From Candidatus Nitrosopumilus sp. (GTDB lineage Archaea > Thermoproteota > Nitrososphaeria > Nitrososphaerales > Nitrosopumilaceae): DNA of 10,292 bases. The notes beneath the pieces are model-generated. The model was not told the DNA's origin and did not search any database. It was given only the letters and a program-made list of their open reading frames with translations. A program made the position numbers and the translations under genes. Numbering within the stretch: position 1 is the stretch's first letter; every line of letters starts with the position of its first letter. Shown here one piece after another: positions 1-5,674 of this stretch. The stretch is taken from positions 1-10,292 of the forward strand of contig JAOUNZ010000021.1 of NCBI GenBank assembly GCA_029880665.1, written 5' to 3'.

Positions 1-6
1 AGTAGA

Positions 7-15
7 TTTTTAAAT
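7..15 (+). promoter_or_regulatory. TATA box of the PII gene inside a palindrome
   Basis: TTTTTAAAT is centred about 26 nt before the ATG at 37, the usual distance for a leaderless archaeal promoter. The box lies in an inverted repeat, TAGATTT-TT-AAATCTA, at 3-18 with 7-bp arms, which could also be a protein-binding site masking the TATA box. AT-richness makes chance palindromes more likely here. Confidence 0.6.
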
Positions 16-36
16 CTAGAATAGAAGAAAATAATT

Positions 37-375
37 ATGAAGAAGATAGAAGCTATCGTTCAAAGTGAAGTTTCAAAACAAGTTGTAAATGCAATTAGAA
101 ACATAGGAATTGAAGGAGTCACATTGATTCAATCATTAGGGCAGGGTGAGGGTGAACGTCCCAAAATAGGAGGACGACAGATCGAGTTCAATTCAACTGA
201 TGTTGTAATGACAGTAATCCCAGATTCCAAGGTCAGAGAAATAATTGCAGACACACAGGAAGACGAAGTCATATCCATCATTAAAAAGAACGGAAGAGTG
301 GGCAAAATTTTTGTATCCCAGATTCTACGAGCAGTTGATATTGCATCAGAAGAAGAAGGGGAATCCACAATATAG
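37..375 (+). CDS. Divergent nitrogen regulatory PII family protein
   Basis: Trimeric PII proteins sense ATP/ADP and 2-oxoglutarate and regulate transporters and enzymes of nitrogen metabolism in the cytoplasm. The 112-residue length matches classical GlnB/GlnK. Visible marks are the N-terminal strand MKKIEAIV, the second strand near GVTLIQ (27-32) and the GKIFV strand at 89-93 before the C-terminal acidic tail. Unusual points: position 51, where canonical PII has the uridylylated Tyr, is Phe; the T-loop side (35-55) is shorter; the B-loop before GKIFV is shortened to NGRVGK; and the RxRTGE-like C-loop that contacts ATP phosphates is replaced by an acidic DIASEEEGE stretch. Nucleotide binding and modification may therefore differ from the textbook protein. 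The ATG start fits a leaderless transcript from the TATA box at 7-15. Two tiny membrane peptides follow at once. Family assignment is firm; the partner is unknown. Confidence 0.85.
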   Translation: MKKIEAIVQSEVSKQVVNAIRNIGIEGVTLIQSLGQGEGERPKIGGRQIEFNSTDVVMTVIPDSKVREIIADTQEDEVISIIKKNGRVGKIFVSQILRAVDIASEEEGESTI

Positions 376-377
376 AA

Positions 378-515
378 ATGAATGTAAAATCCATACGCAA
401 AAGTAAGTTGTTTCACAGAGAAGAGATGCAGAAACTCCAAGGTAAGGATTATCTTAAAGTTGCAGCAATAGTTGGAATTATAGTGGTTCCATTAATTGTT
501 GGTTTAATGTTATGA
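378..515 (+). CDS. Small single-span membrane peptide downstream of PII (45 aa)
   Basis: A 45-residue ORF starts 2 nt after the PII stop codon. The first ~25 residues are polar and basic (MNVKSIRKSKLFHREEMQKL), followed by one hydrophobic segment at about 28-45 (VAAIVGIIVVPLIVGLML) that runs to the end. This predicts a membrane anchor with a cytoplasmic basic N-terminus. Its stop overlaps the start of the next micro-ORF (ATGA). Tight spacing on both sides, same strand as PII and a clean transmembrane helix argue that it is real although short. I do not recognise the family. By position it could be a membrane partner or tether of the PII protein, as PII proteins often act on membrane transporters; that is inference only. 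Confidence 0.55.
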   Translation: MNVKSIRKSKLFHREEMQKLQGKDYLKVAAIVGIIVVPLIVGLML

Positions 516-604
516 GACTATCAAAGATAACGATTGCAAAACTAGCGCTTGCAGTAATTGGAATGACGTTAATCGGATTGTATTTGTTTTTACCAGTTAT
601 GTAG
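512..604 (+). CDS. Second small membrane peptide of the PII cluster (30 aa)
   Basis: A 30-residue ORF whose ATG overlaps the preceding stop by 4 nt (ATGA at 512-515), a sign of translational coupling. It has a short basic N-terminus (MRLSKITIAK) and one hydrophobic helix at about 11-29 (LALAVIGMTLIGLYLFLPV). It ends 3 nt before the stop codon of the oppositely oriented PII-like gene. No family is recognised. The hydrophobic helix and coupling support it; the small size keeps certainty low. It may pair in the membrane with the 45-residue peptide. Confidence 0.45.
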   Translation: MRLSKITIAKLALAVIGMTLIGLYLFLPVM

Positions 605-607
605 AAG

Positions 608-1187
608 TTAGAAGTCACCAAAATTATTTTCATAAACAACGGTAGGATTCTTGAGTTGTTTTTCTAGCGTAGGAACTGATTTCATAATACAATAATTTAC
701 AAAATCGCTAAAAGATTTTATTCTATAATCATCTCGAAGTTTCTCTTTGTTGTCTTCATAAAGGACTTGAAGTTTATGTAAAGTGAATTTTTGTAATGGG
801 ATCAATCTGCTTCGTTTGGGCAAGGATCTTGCATCGTAGTTTTCATCTACAGAAATTTCCAGATCTTGTTTCCCATCAAGAGTATCCATATCAACAACTT
901 CCTCCATTTCTGAGACAAAGATTTTACCACCATGATAAGGAGTAAGACCAGAGTTTGCGGAGATCATTTCAACCACTCTTCTTGCATCTTTATCTAAAAC
1001 GACCATCTCAATTTTTGCCAAAGGTATTGATTTTATGAGTCGAACCAATACATGATCCCTTTGACTCATTATAAATATGACTGTCATCCAAATTTCGTTT
1101 ATCAATAATGTATGTCCCTATAGCATTCAGAGTAGTCTTGATCGTAGGGAAATTTTTTCTCTTAATCACAGCCTCTATTTTCTTCAT
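608..1187 (-). pseudogene. Second PII-like gene, frameshifted, with a C-terminal extension
   Basis: The N-terminal half lies in one frame from ATG 1187 (MKKIEAVIKRKNF..., 59 codons, TGA at 1008-1010). The C-terminal half lies in another frame, open from a TTG at 1105 to the stop at 608-610. It contains SIPLAKIEMVV, matching the LPKVKIEIVV strand of PII, and GGKIFVSEM, matching the GDGKIFV strand. Removing one base joins them into a 192-residue protein. The shift most likely lies in the T-loop coding part; the A4 run at 1031-1034 (read as A on the minus strand) gives the best PII match, and the A5 run at 1012-1016 is an alternative. Beyond the PII core there are about 80 more residues, including RLIPLQKFTLHKLQVL and SFSDFVNYCIMKSV, which resemble a ribbon-helix-helix-like segment. 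It may be a true pseudogene, a sequencing or assembly error, or expressed by frameshifting; the sequence cannot decide. TATA box at 1210-1217. Confidence 0.7.
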
Positions 1188-1209
1188 AAATAATTTTCAG
1201 AAAAGAGCC

Positions 1210-1217
1210 TTATTTAT
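1210..1217 (-). promoter_or_regulatory. TATA box of the second PII-like gene
   Basis: On the minus strand this reads ATAAATAA, centred about 26 nt before the ATG at 1187, as for the other leaderless genes here. It supports 1187 as the original start of the frameshifted gene and suggests its promoter is intact. Confidence 0.5.
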
Positions 1218-1235
1218 GAGAGTTGGTCATAACCA

Positions 1236-1248
1236 AGTATAAAACTAG
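1236..1248 (+). repeat. Direct repeat AGTATAAAACTAG, copy 1
   Basis: Exact 13-bp match to 1275-1287, spaced 39 bp start to start; flanks are also similar (CCA before, RGT/AT after). It contains TATAAAA, so it could act as an upstream promoter for the winged-helix gene or as a binding site for a regulator. Confidence 0.5.
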
Positions 1249-1274
1249 ATCGCATCAAGAATCAAAAAGAACCC

Positions 1275-1287
1275 AGTATAAAACTAG
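1275..1287 (+). repeat. Direct repeat AGTATAAAACTAG, copy 2
   Basis: Second exact copy of the 13-bp element at 1236-1248. The two copies sit in the ~175-bp gap between the start of the broken PII gene and the winged-helix gene. No gene or RNA is visible in that gap otherwise. Confidence 0.5.
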
Positions 1288-1334
1288 GTGTAAAAAAATC
1301 AGCTTCGAAGATCAATAAAGATCAAGTTAAAGAC

Positions 1335-1340
1335 TAATAA
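1335..1340 (+). promoter_or_regulatory. Proximal TATA-like box of the winged-helix gene
   Basis: TAATAA centred about 26-27 nt before the ATG at 1364. It would give a transcript starting at or near the start codon, directly inside the palindrome at 1348-1364. Confidence 0.4.
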
Positions 1341-1347
1341 GGTAATG

Positions 1348-1364
1348 TACCGTACCATACGGTA
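1348..1364. promoter_or_regulatory. 17-bp palindromic operator candidate
   Basis: TACCGTA-CCA-TACGGTA, perfect 7-bp arms around a 3-bp centre. It is GC-richer than its surroundings, lies between the TATA-like box and the start codon, and its last base is the A of the ATG. A dimeric regulator bound here would block initiation. The encoded winged-helix protein is the natural candidate for autoregulation (inference). Confidence 0.6.
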
Positions 1365-1732
1365 TGATGCGAGCAAGACTAACATACGTTCCAATAGAAG
1401 TTGCAGATCAGTTTGAGGATTTCATCATAAAAAGAGATGAGCAAATCCTTGACGCAGTAAAAGCAAGAACAAAAGATTACAGTACATTGTCACTGTTAAA
1501 ATTACTATATCAGCTTAAAGGAAACCCTATGACGTTTTCTGATTTGTATTCAAAATCAAAAATCAGAATGAAAAAATCATTTCTGAGTTACCTACATCTA
1601 TGTGTGGATTATAACTTTATCAAAAAAGAGGCAGTTGGATCAAACATGATATATACTATTACAGATAAGGGAAGAATCATGCTAAATCTTTTCATCCATA
1701 AAGAGAATTATCAAAAGAGCATAACTGCTTAA
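1364..1732 (+). CDS. Winged-helix DNA-binding transcription regulator
   Basis: A 122-residue cytoplasmic protein, probably a dimeric DNA-binding regulator. The central part has the archaeal winged-helix pattern: helix 1 at 41-53 (TLSLLKLLYQLKG), helix 2 around 57-64 (TFSDLYSK), a recognition helix near 66-81 followed by DYNFIKKEAV, and a wing ending in YTITDKGRIMLNLF (97-110), the typical 'YxLTxxGxxxL' ending of HTH_45-like domains. The first ~40 residues (RLTYVPIEVADQFEDFIIKRDEQILDAV would be helical) are not recognised and may form a dimerisation or sensor part. ATG 1364 and ATG 1367 are adjacent; I chose the first from the TATA-like box at 1335-1340. The palindrome at the start codon suggests autorepression. 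Its other targets are unknown. Confidence 0.75.
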   Translation: MMRARLTYVPIEVADQFEDFIIKRDEQILDAVKARTKDYSTLSLLKLLYQLKGNPMTFSDLYSKSKIRMKKSFLSYLHLCVDYNFIKKEAVGSNMIYTITDKGRIMLNLFIHKENYQKSITA

Positions 1733-1899
1733 TAATCATTCCAAGAATTAAGTACAAGACAGAATAATCTTGAAATATAGTTTTGATCATTATGAATTGA
1801 AATAGAATGAAATGAAAGAAAACTACTAAAAAGTAACTGACATAAAGCATTCAAAAATTAGTGATTAAAGCAATTAAACATAATAAAAAAAGTAAAAAG
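1733..1899. other. Intergenic region between regulator and PAC2 gene
   Basis: AT-rich and without a gene. A weak inverted repeat CAAGA/TCTTG at 1755-1772 followed by TTTT at 1781-1784 could end the regulator transcript, but the stem is only 5 bp. Whether 1861-1899 is coding depends on the start choice for the next gene. Confidence 0.3.
1873..1879 (+). promoter_or_regulatory. Possible TATA box of the PAC2-family gene
   Basis: ATTAAAC is centred about 25 nt before the ATG at 1900. It is the reason for preferring 1900 over the upstream GTG at 1861, which has no TATA-like sequence at the usual distance and no Shine-Dalgarno sequence. Confidence 0.35.
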
Positions 1900-2625
1900 A
1901 TGCAGAGAGAGTTTCCAGAAGCAGAGATATTTGAGTTAAAGAAAATAGAATTAAAAAATCCAATAATTTTTACGGGTTTTGTAGGAGCAGGTCTTGTAGG
2001 TCCGGTTGCGATTAATCAAATCATTGCCGAATTGAAAATGGTAGAGATAGGAGTGATGAGATCAAAGTATCTTCCGCCATCAACAGTTTTTATGAGAGGG
2101 AGATTACGTCACCCATTCAGATTTTATGCAAATCAAGAAGGAACAATTTGTGCAATAATTTGCGAGATAACATTACATATGAAAGGATTGTATTCGCTAG
2201 TATCTTCAATTCTAGATTGGGCAGAGCAAAAAGGGTCCAGAGAGATAGTAATTTTAGATGGAGTTGCAAGTGCAGAGCATGATGACAAAGCATATTGTGC
2301 AGCTGAGGAAGATCTAGTAAGAACCATGGCAGAAAAAGACATTAGCATGATTCCACAAGGATTCATCACAGGTATACCAGGAGGCATACTAAATGAATGC
2401 CTGGTAAGAGAGATTCAAGGTTTAACCCTATTAGCAAAAGCAAACAGAGTATCGCCTGATTCCGCTGCGGCTGCAACACTAATTGAAGCACTTAACAGAT
2501 TCTATGACATGAAGATAGACACATCAGAACTAAGAAAAGATAAGGACAGAATTCATTCAGAATTCAGTGAATTGTCTCAGAAATATGTAGAACATAGAGA
2601 AGAGATAGATGGAATGTATATGTGA
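1900..2625 (+). CDS. PAC2-family protein, proteasome-assembly-chaperone homologue
   Basis: PAC2-family proteins include eukaryotic proteasome-assembly chaperones and archaeal homologues such as PbaA/PbaB; the cellular job in Thaumarchaeota is not established. Seen here: the opening IIFTGFVGAGLVGPVA, the MRSKYLPPSTVF segment, a central ILDGVAS strand and loop, and the glycine-rich GFITGIPGGILNE, all in family order. The last ~30 residues (TSELRKDKDRIHSEFSELSQ onward) are charged and probably helical or coiled coil, common at the C-terminus of this family. The frame stays open to a GTG at 1861, which would add 13 mostly lysine-rich residues; I prefer the ATG at 1900 (241 aa) because of the TATA-like box before it. 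No proteasome gene lies nearby, so context does not help. Confidence 0.8.
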   Translation: MQREFPEAEIFELKKIELKNPIIFTGFVGAGLVGPVAINQIIAELKMVEIGVMRSKYLPPSTVFMRGRLRHPFRFYANQEGTICAIICEITLHMKGLYSLVSSILDWAEQKGSREIVILDGVASAEHDDKAYCAAEEDLVRTMAEKDISMIPQGFITGIPGGILNECLVREIQGLTLLAKANRVSPDSAAAATLIEALNRFYDMKIDTSELRKDKDRIHSEFSELSQKYVEHREEIDGMYM

Positions 2626-2643
2626 TTGAAAACAGGCAAATTC

Positions 2644-2650
2644 TTTTATT
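2644..2650 (+). promoter_or_regulatory. TATA box deciding the purM start
   Basis: TTTTATT centred 26 nt before the ATG at 2673. It lies inside the region that would be coding if the upstream GTG at 2622 were the start, and therefore supports 2673. Confidence 0.5.
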
Positions 2651-2672
2651 CACAGCAAATATGCATCAAACC

Positions 2673-3695
2673 ATGACATTAACCTACAAGAAAGCAGGCG
2701 TAGACATTCTTAACATTAAACAAAGTCAGAAAGCAATTGGGAAATTAATTGCATCAACTCACAATATTCAACGAAAAGCAAGGATAACACATGGATTTGG
2801 ACATTATGCAGGAATTGTAGAAATTCCAGGTGGCAAACTTTTAGCAACACATACGGATGGAGTTGGAACCAAAGTAGTAATTGCAAACATGATGAGAAAA
2901 TACAATACAATAGGAATTGATTGTGTTGCAATGAATGTCAATGACATAATTTGTATAGGAGCAACGCCAATATCATTTGTAGACTACATAGCTGCAAACA
3001 AAAACGATGTATCTATATTCAAAAAAATTGTGGAGGGGTTAGTAACAGGCGCAAAGAAATCTGCGATGCCAATAGTAGGTGGCGAAACAGCAATAATGCC
3101 AGATGTTATTGAAGGAAATGGATTTGCATTTGATTTAGCAGGGATGGTAGTAGGGTTACTGGATAAAAAAGACATGATTCTTGGAAATAAGATAAAATCA
3201 GGAGACATAATTATTGGTGCAAATAGTTCAGGCATTCATTCTAACGGATACTCACTTGCAAGAAAGGCAATTCTTGCAAGATATTCCATAAATGACAAAG
3301 TCAAAGGGGTAGGCATCATAGGGGACGCATTACTAAAACCTACAGAAATATATACAAAGCCAGTTCTAGAAATGATTCAAAAATGTAAGATTAATGGTCT
3401 TGCACACATCACAGGGGGATCATTTACCAAACTATTACGACTAAAAACAATAGGTTATGAGATAGACTCACTACCAAAAACACCGCCAATAATTAGATTG
3501 ATAGAAGATCAGGGAGTCAAAGATGAAGAAATGTACAAGACATTTAACATGGGAGTGGGGTTCTGTGTAATTGCACCAAAAGATCAGGCTGCAAGAATCA
3601 AATCCACGTTCAAAAAATACAAAATTCCAAGTCAAGAGATAGGAAGAATAGTTTCAAAGAAAGGAGTTTTTGTAAACTCACAAAAAATTGCTTAA
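2673..3695 (+). CDS. purM: Phosphoribosylformylglycinamidine cyclo-ligase (AIR synthetase)
   Basis: PurM closes the imidazole ring of FGAM with ATP to give aminoimidazole ribonucleotide in purine synthesis; it works as a cytosolic dimer. With this start it has 340 residues, the normal size. Motifs in order: TYKKAGVD (4-11, the classical N-terminus), HTDGVGTK (60-67), AMNVNDI (86-92), VGGETAIMPD (135-144), SSGIHSNGYSL (185-195), HITGGSF (245-251) and FNMGVGF (291-297). The frame is open to a GTG at 2622 overlapping the PAC2 stop, but those 17 extra residues do not resemble PurM, and the TATA box at 2644-2650 points to the ATG at 2673. The gene therefore probably has its own leaderless promoter within and just after the PAC2 gene's end. 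No other pur genes are nearby. Confidence 0.95.
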   Translation: MTLTYKKAGVDILNIKQSQKAIGKLIASTHNIQRKARITHGFGHYAGIVEIPGGKLLATHTDGVGTKVVIANMMRKYNTIGIDCVAMNVNDIICIGATPISFVDYIAANKNDVSIFKKIVEGLVTGAKKSAMPIVGGETAIMPDVIEGNGFAFDLAGMVVGLLDKKDMILGNKIKSGDIIIGANSSGIHSNGYSLARKAILARYSINDKVKGVGIIGDALLKPTEIYTKPVLEMIQKCKINGLAHITGGSFTKLLRLKTIGYEIDSLPKTPPIIRLIEDQGVKDEEMYKTFNMGVGFCVIAPKDQAARIKSTFKKYKIPSQEIGRIVSKKGVFVNSQKIA

Positions 3696-3732
3696 TTTAA
3701 CAACAACAAAATAATTTTCAACCTAATTTACC

Positions 3733-3738
3733 TTATAT
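3733..3738 (+). promoter_or_regulatory. Possible TATA box of the antiporter gene
   Basis: TTATAT about 32 nt before the ATG at 3768, which would give a transcript with a leader of only a few bases. No Shine-Dalgarno sequence is obvious. Confidence 0.35.
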
Positions 3739-3767
3739 GACAGATTTCTTGAATATAGTAGAGAAAA

Positions 3768-5015
3768 ATGGTAGAGGCGCACTTAATTGAAACAATCATT
3801 GGCATAGGAATTCTTCTTTTTGCAGCTAAACTCATGGCGGAACTTTTTCTCAGATTAAAACTTCCAATTGTTTTAGGGGAGCTTTTGGCAGGAATGATAG
3901 TAGGTCCATTTGCATTAGGAGGGTTTTTTGTTGTAGATGGAAAGCAGATACTACAGATCAACGATGAAATAAGGATACTTGGCGAAATGGGGGCAATTGT
4001 GATTTTGTTCATGGCAGGATTAGAGATGACACCAAAAGAATTTCTCAAAGGTGGAAAGGCATCATTCACAGTAGGTACGCTGGGAGTAGTGGTTCCGTTC
4101 TTTGCAGGTCTTGTTGTTTTTCAGATATTTGGTTTTGATGCATTACAATCAATGTTAATTGCAACAGCACTTACGGCTACAAGTATCGCAATTTCAATTC
4201 AAGTTTTAAGTGAATTTGGTAAAATCAAAACCCCAGAAGCTAGACTCATCATAGGCGCGGCTGTAGTAGACGACATTTTGGCAATTGCGGTACTATCAGT
4301 GGTATCATCTATTGCAGGAGCAGATGGCGGAATAGATAACATTGACATTTCTGAAATAATAGTTACAATTGTTCAAGTGCTAGGATTTTTTGCAATAATG
4401 TTGGTAGTAGCAGTAGTTGTAATCCCAAAAATAATCACACCAAGACTTTGGAAAGCAAAAGGAAGTGTTGAGGGAATAGCAACTGCATCATTCTTCGGGG
4501 CAGCAGCACTAGCTGGCTCCATAGGACTTTCACCAATTGTAGGAGCATTTGCAGGAGGAATGGCATTATCCACTACAAAAGTATTTGAGAAAGTAGAGAA
4601 TTATGTTGGAAAAATTGGCTTAATTTTTGCACCTTTATTCTTTGCAATAATTGGAGCACAGGTAGACCTCAGGGCAGTAGATGTAAATATTATGATGTTA
4701 AGCGGCGTGATAATCGCGGTTGCAATTGTAACAAAATTGTTTGGATGTGGATTGCCTGCAATGATGTTTTTGAAAAACAAGAAAAAAGGAATGCGGGTAG
4801 GCATAGGAATGATTTCAAGAGGGGAAGTAGGGCTGATTGTTGCCGGAGTGGGGGTTACTGCTGGAATTTTAACTTCAGAAGTATACTCAACAATTATAAT
4901 CATGGTAGCAGTCACAACCATCATAACACCAATTTGGTTAAAGATGGAATATAGAAAAGAACAAAAAAGTGGTAACGCAAAATCTGAAACCACAGCAGAA
5001 CAAAAACCAGAATAG
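3768..5015 (+). CDS. CPA2-family cation/proton (Na+/H+ or K+/H+) antiporter
   Basis: Integral membrane exchanger of the CPA2 (KefB/NapA-like) type, using the proton gradient to move Na+ or K+. The 415 residues are nearly all hydrophobic, with about 12-13 membrane helices. Key features: KLPIVLGELLAGMIVGP (31-47), typical of helix 2 and its loop; FMAGLEM (81-87); ATALTATSIAI (132-142), the broken helix next to the ion site; AAVVDDILAIAVL (164-176) with the Asp-Asp pair 168-169 seen in electrogenic antiporters; and ISRGEVGLIVAG near the C-terminus. It ends in a short polar tail with no RCK/TrkA nucleotide-binding domain, so it should not be gated like KefB/KefC. Which cation it carries cannot be told from sequence. 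It stands alone between purM and the convergent leu operon. Confidence 0.88.
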   Translation: MVEAHLIETIIGIGILLFAAKLMAELFLRLKLPIVLGELLAGMIVGPFALGGFFVVDGKQILQINDEIRILGEMGAIVILFMAGLEMTPKEFLKGGKASFTVGTLGVVVPFFAGLVVFQIFGFDALQSMLIATALTATSIAISIQVLSEFGKIKTPEARLIIGAAVVDDILAIAVLSVVSSIAGADGGIDNIDISEIIVTIVQVLGFFAIMLVVAVVVIPKIITPRLWKAKGSVEGIATASFFGAAALAGSIGLSPIVGAFAGGMALSTTKVFEKVENYVGKIGLIFAPLFFAIIGAQVDLRAVDVNIMMLSGVIIAVAIVTKLFGCGLPAMMFLKNKKKGMRVGIGMISRGEVGLIVAGVGVTAGILTSEVYSTIIIMVAVTTIITPIWLKMEYRKEQKSGNAKSETTAEQKPE

Positions 5016-5043
5016 ACATCAAAAAATAGATGATAAATAATTA

Positions 5044-5060
5044 AGACAAATATGCTGTCT
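5044..5060 (-). terminator. Weak candidate terminator between antiporter and leu operon
   Basis: In the 65-nt gap between convergent genes there is an inverted repeat AGACA/TGTCT with a 7-nt loop. On the minus strand it is followed by a T6 run (5021-5026), which could end the leu transcript. The stem is only 5 bp, and archaeal termination mainly depends on T-tracts, so this is tentative. Confidence 0.25.
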
Positions 5061-5080
5061 AGAGATCATCGAGTTTTCAC

Positions 5081-5674
5081 TCAATCATTAATCAAAATGG
5101 ATGAAATTTTAGAGTTTTTCTCAAATTCAGTTATTTTGTCTTCGTATTGTAAAGTTTGTGCAATATCATCTAAACCTTCCAATAGAATTTTTTTCTTATG
5201 AGAATCAATCTTGAACAGTATTTTATCAGACGGGGTTGTGATAGTTTGTGTTTCTAAATCTACTTCAATTGGACTAGTCTCCTGCTGAAGTTTCTCAACT
5301 GTTTTTTCATCCAAAGAGATAGGCAAAATCCCGTTTTTGAAGCAATTGCTGAAGAAAATATCGGCAAAAGAAGGGGCAATAATTACAGAAAATCCATAAT
5401 CAAGCAGAGCCCAAACCGCATGCTCTCTGCTCGAACCGCATCCAAAGTTATCTCCAGCCACAAGAATTTTAGAATTAACATATAGAGGATTGTTTAAGAC
5501 AAAATCGGGTCTTTTATTCTTATTTTCATCATACCTCCAATCAAAGAACAAAAATTTACCAAATCCAGACTTTTGAATTAATTTTAAGAACTGTTTTGGA
5601 ACAATTTGATCAGTATCTACATTAACCTTATCAAGGGGGGTAACAATGCTTGAAACTTTTTTAAAAGATTCCAT
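5081..5674 (-). CDS. leuD: 3-isopropylmalate dehydratase small subunit, bacterial type
   Basis: Small subunit of isopropylmalate isomerase, which with LeuC converts 2- to 3-isopropylmalate in leucine synthesis. At 197 residues it has the length of the bacterial LeuD family, not the ~160-residue archaeal form. Motifs: VDTDQIVPKQFL (19-30), the substrate-recognition stretch LKLIQKSGFGKFLFFDWRY (30-48), which is bacterial in style, and GDNFGCGSSREHA (74-86), the swivel-domain signature. Its ATG follows the upstream leuC stop directly (TAAATG), so it is co-translated with its partner. It is the last gene of the four-gene operon. The pairing with the adjacent bacterial-type LeuC makes genuine leucine-pathway activity the best assignment. 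Confidence 0.93.
   Translation of the reverse strand: MESFKKVSSIVTPLDKVNVDTDQIVPKQFLKLIQKSGFGKFLFFDWRYDENKNKRPDFVLNNPLYVNSKILVAGDNFGCGSSREHAVWALLDYGFSVIIAPSFADIFFSNCFKNGILPISLDEKTVEKLQQETSPIEVDLETQTITTPSDKILFKIDSHKKKILLEGLDDIAQTLQYEDKITEFEKNSKISSILIND

Noticed and set aside
1008..1040. Programmed +1 frameshift as explanation for the split PII gene
   Set aside because: No known slippery site or stop-codon context of the prfB or antizyme kind; plain mutation or sequencing error is simpler.
1035..1046. GGTTCGA-like tRNA T-arm sequence on the minus strand
   Set aside because: No matching stems or other tRNA arms around it, and it lies within PII-like coding sequence.
2133..2387. 84-aa minus-strand ORF within the PAC2 gene
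   Set aside because: Shadow frame opposite conserved PAC2 motifs.
4601..4993. 130-aa minus-strand ORF opposite the antiporter
   Set aside because: Shadow of a membrane-protein gene; Thr/Ile-rich antisense product typical of such shadows.
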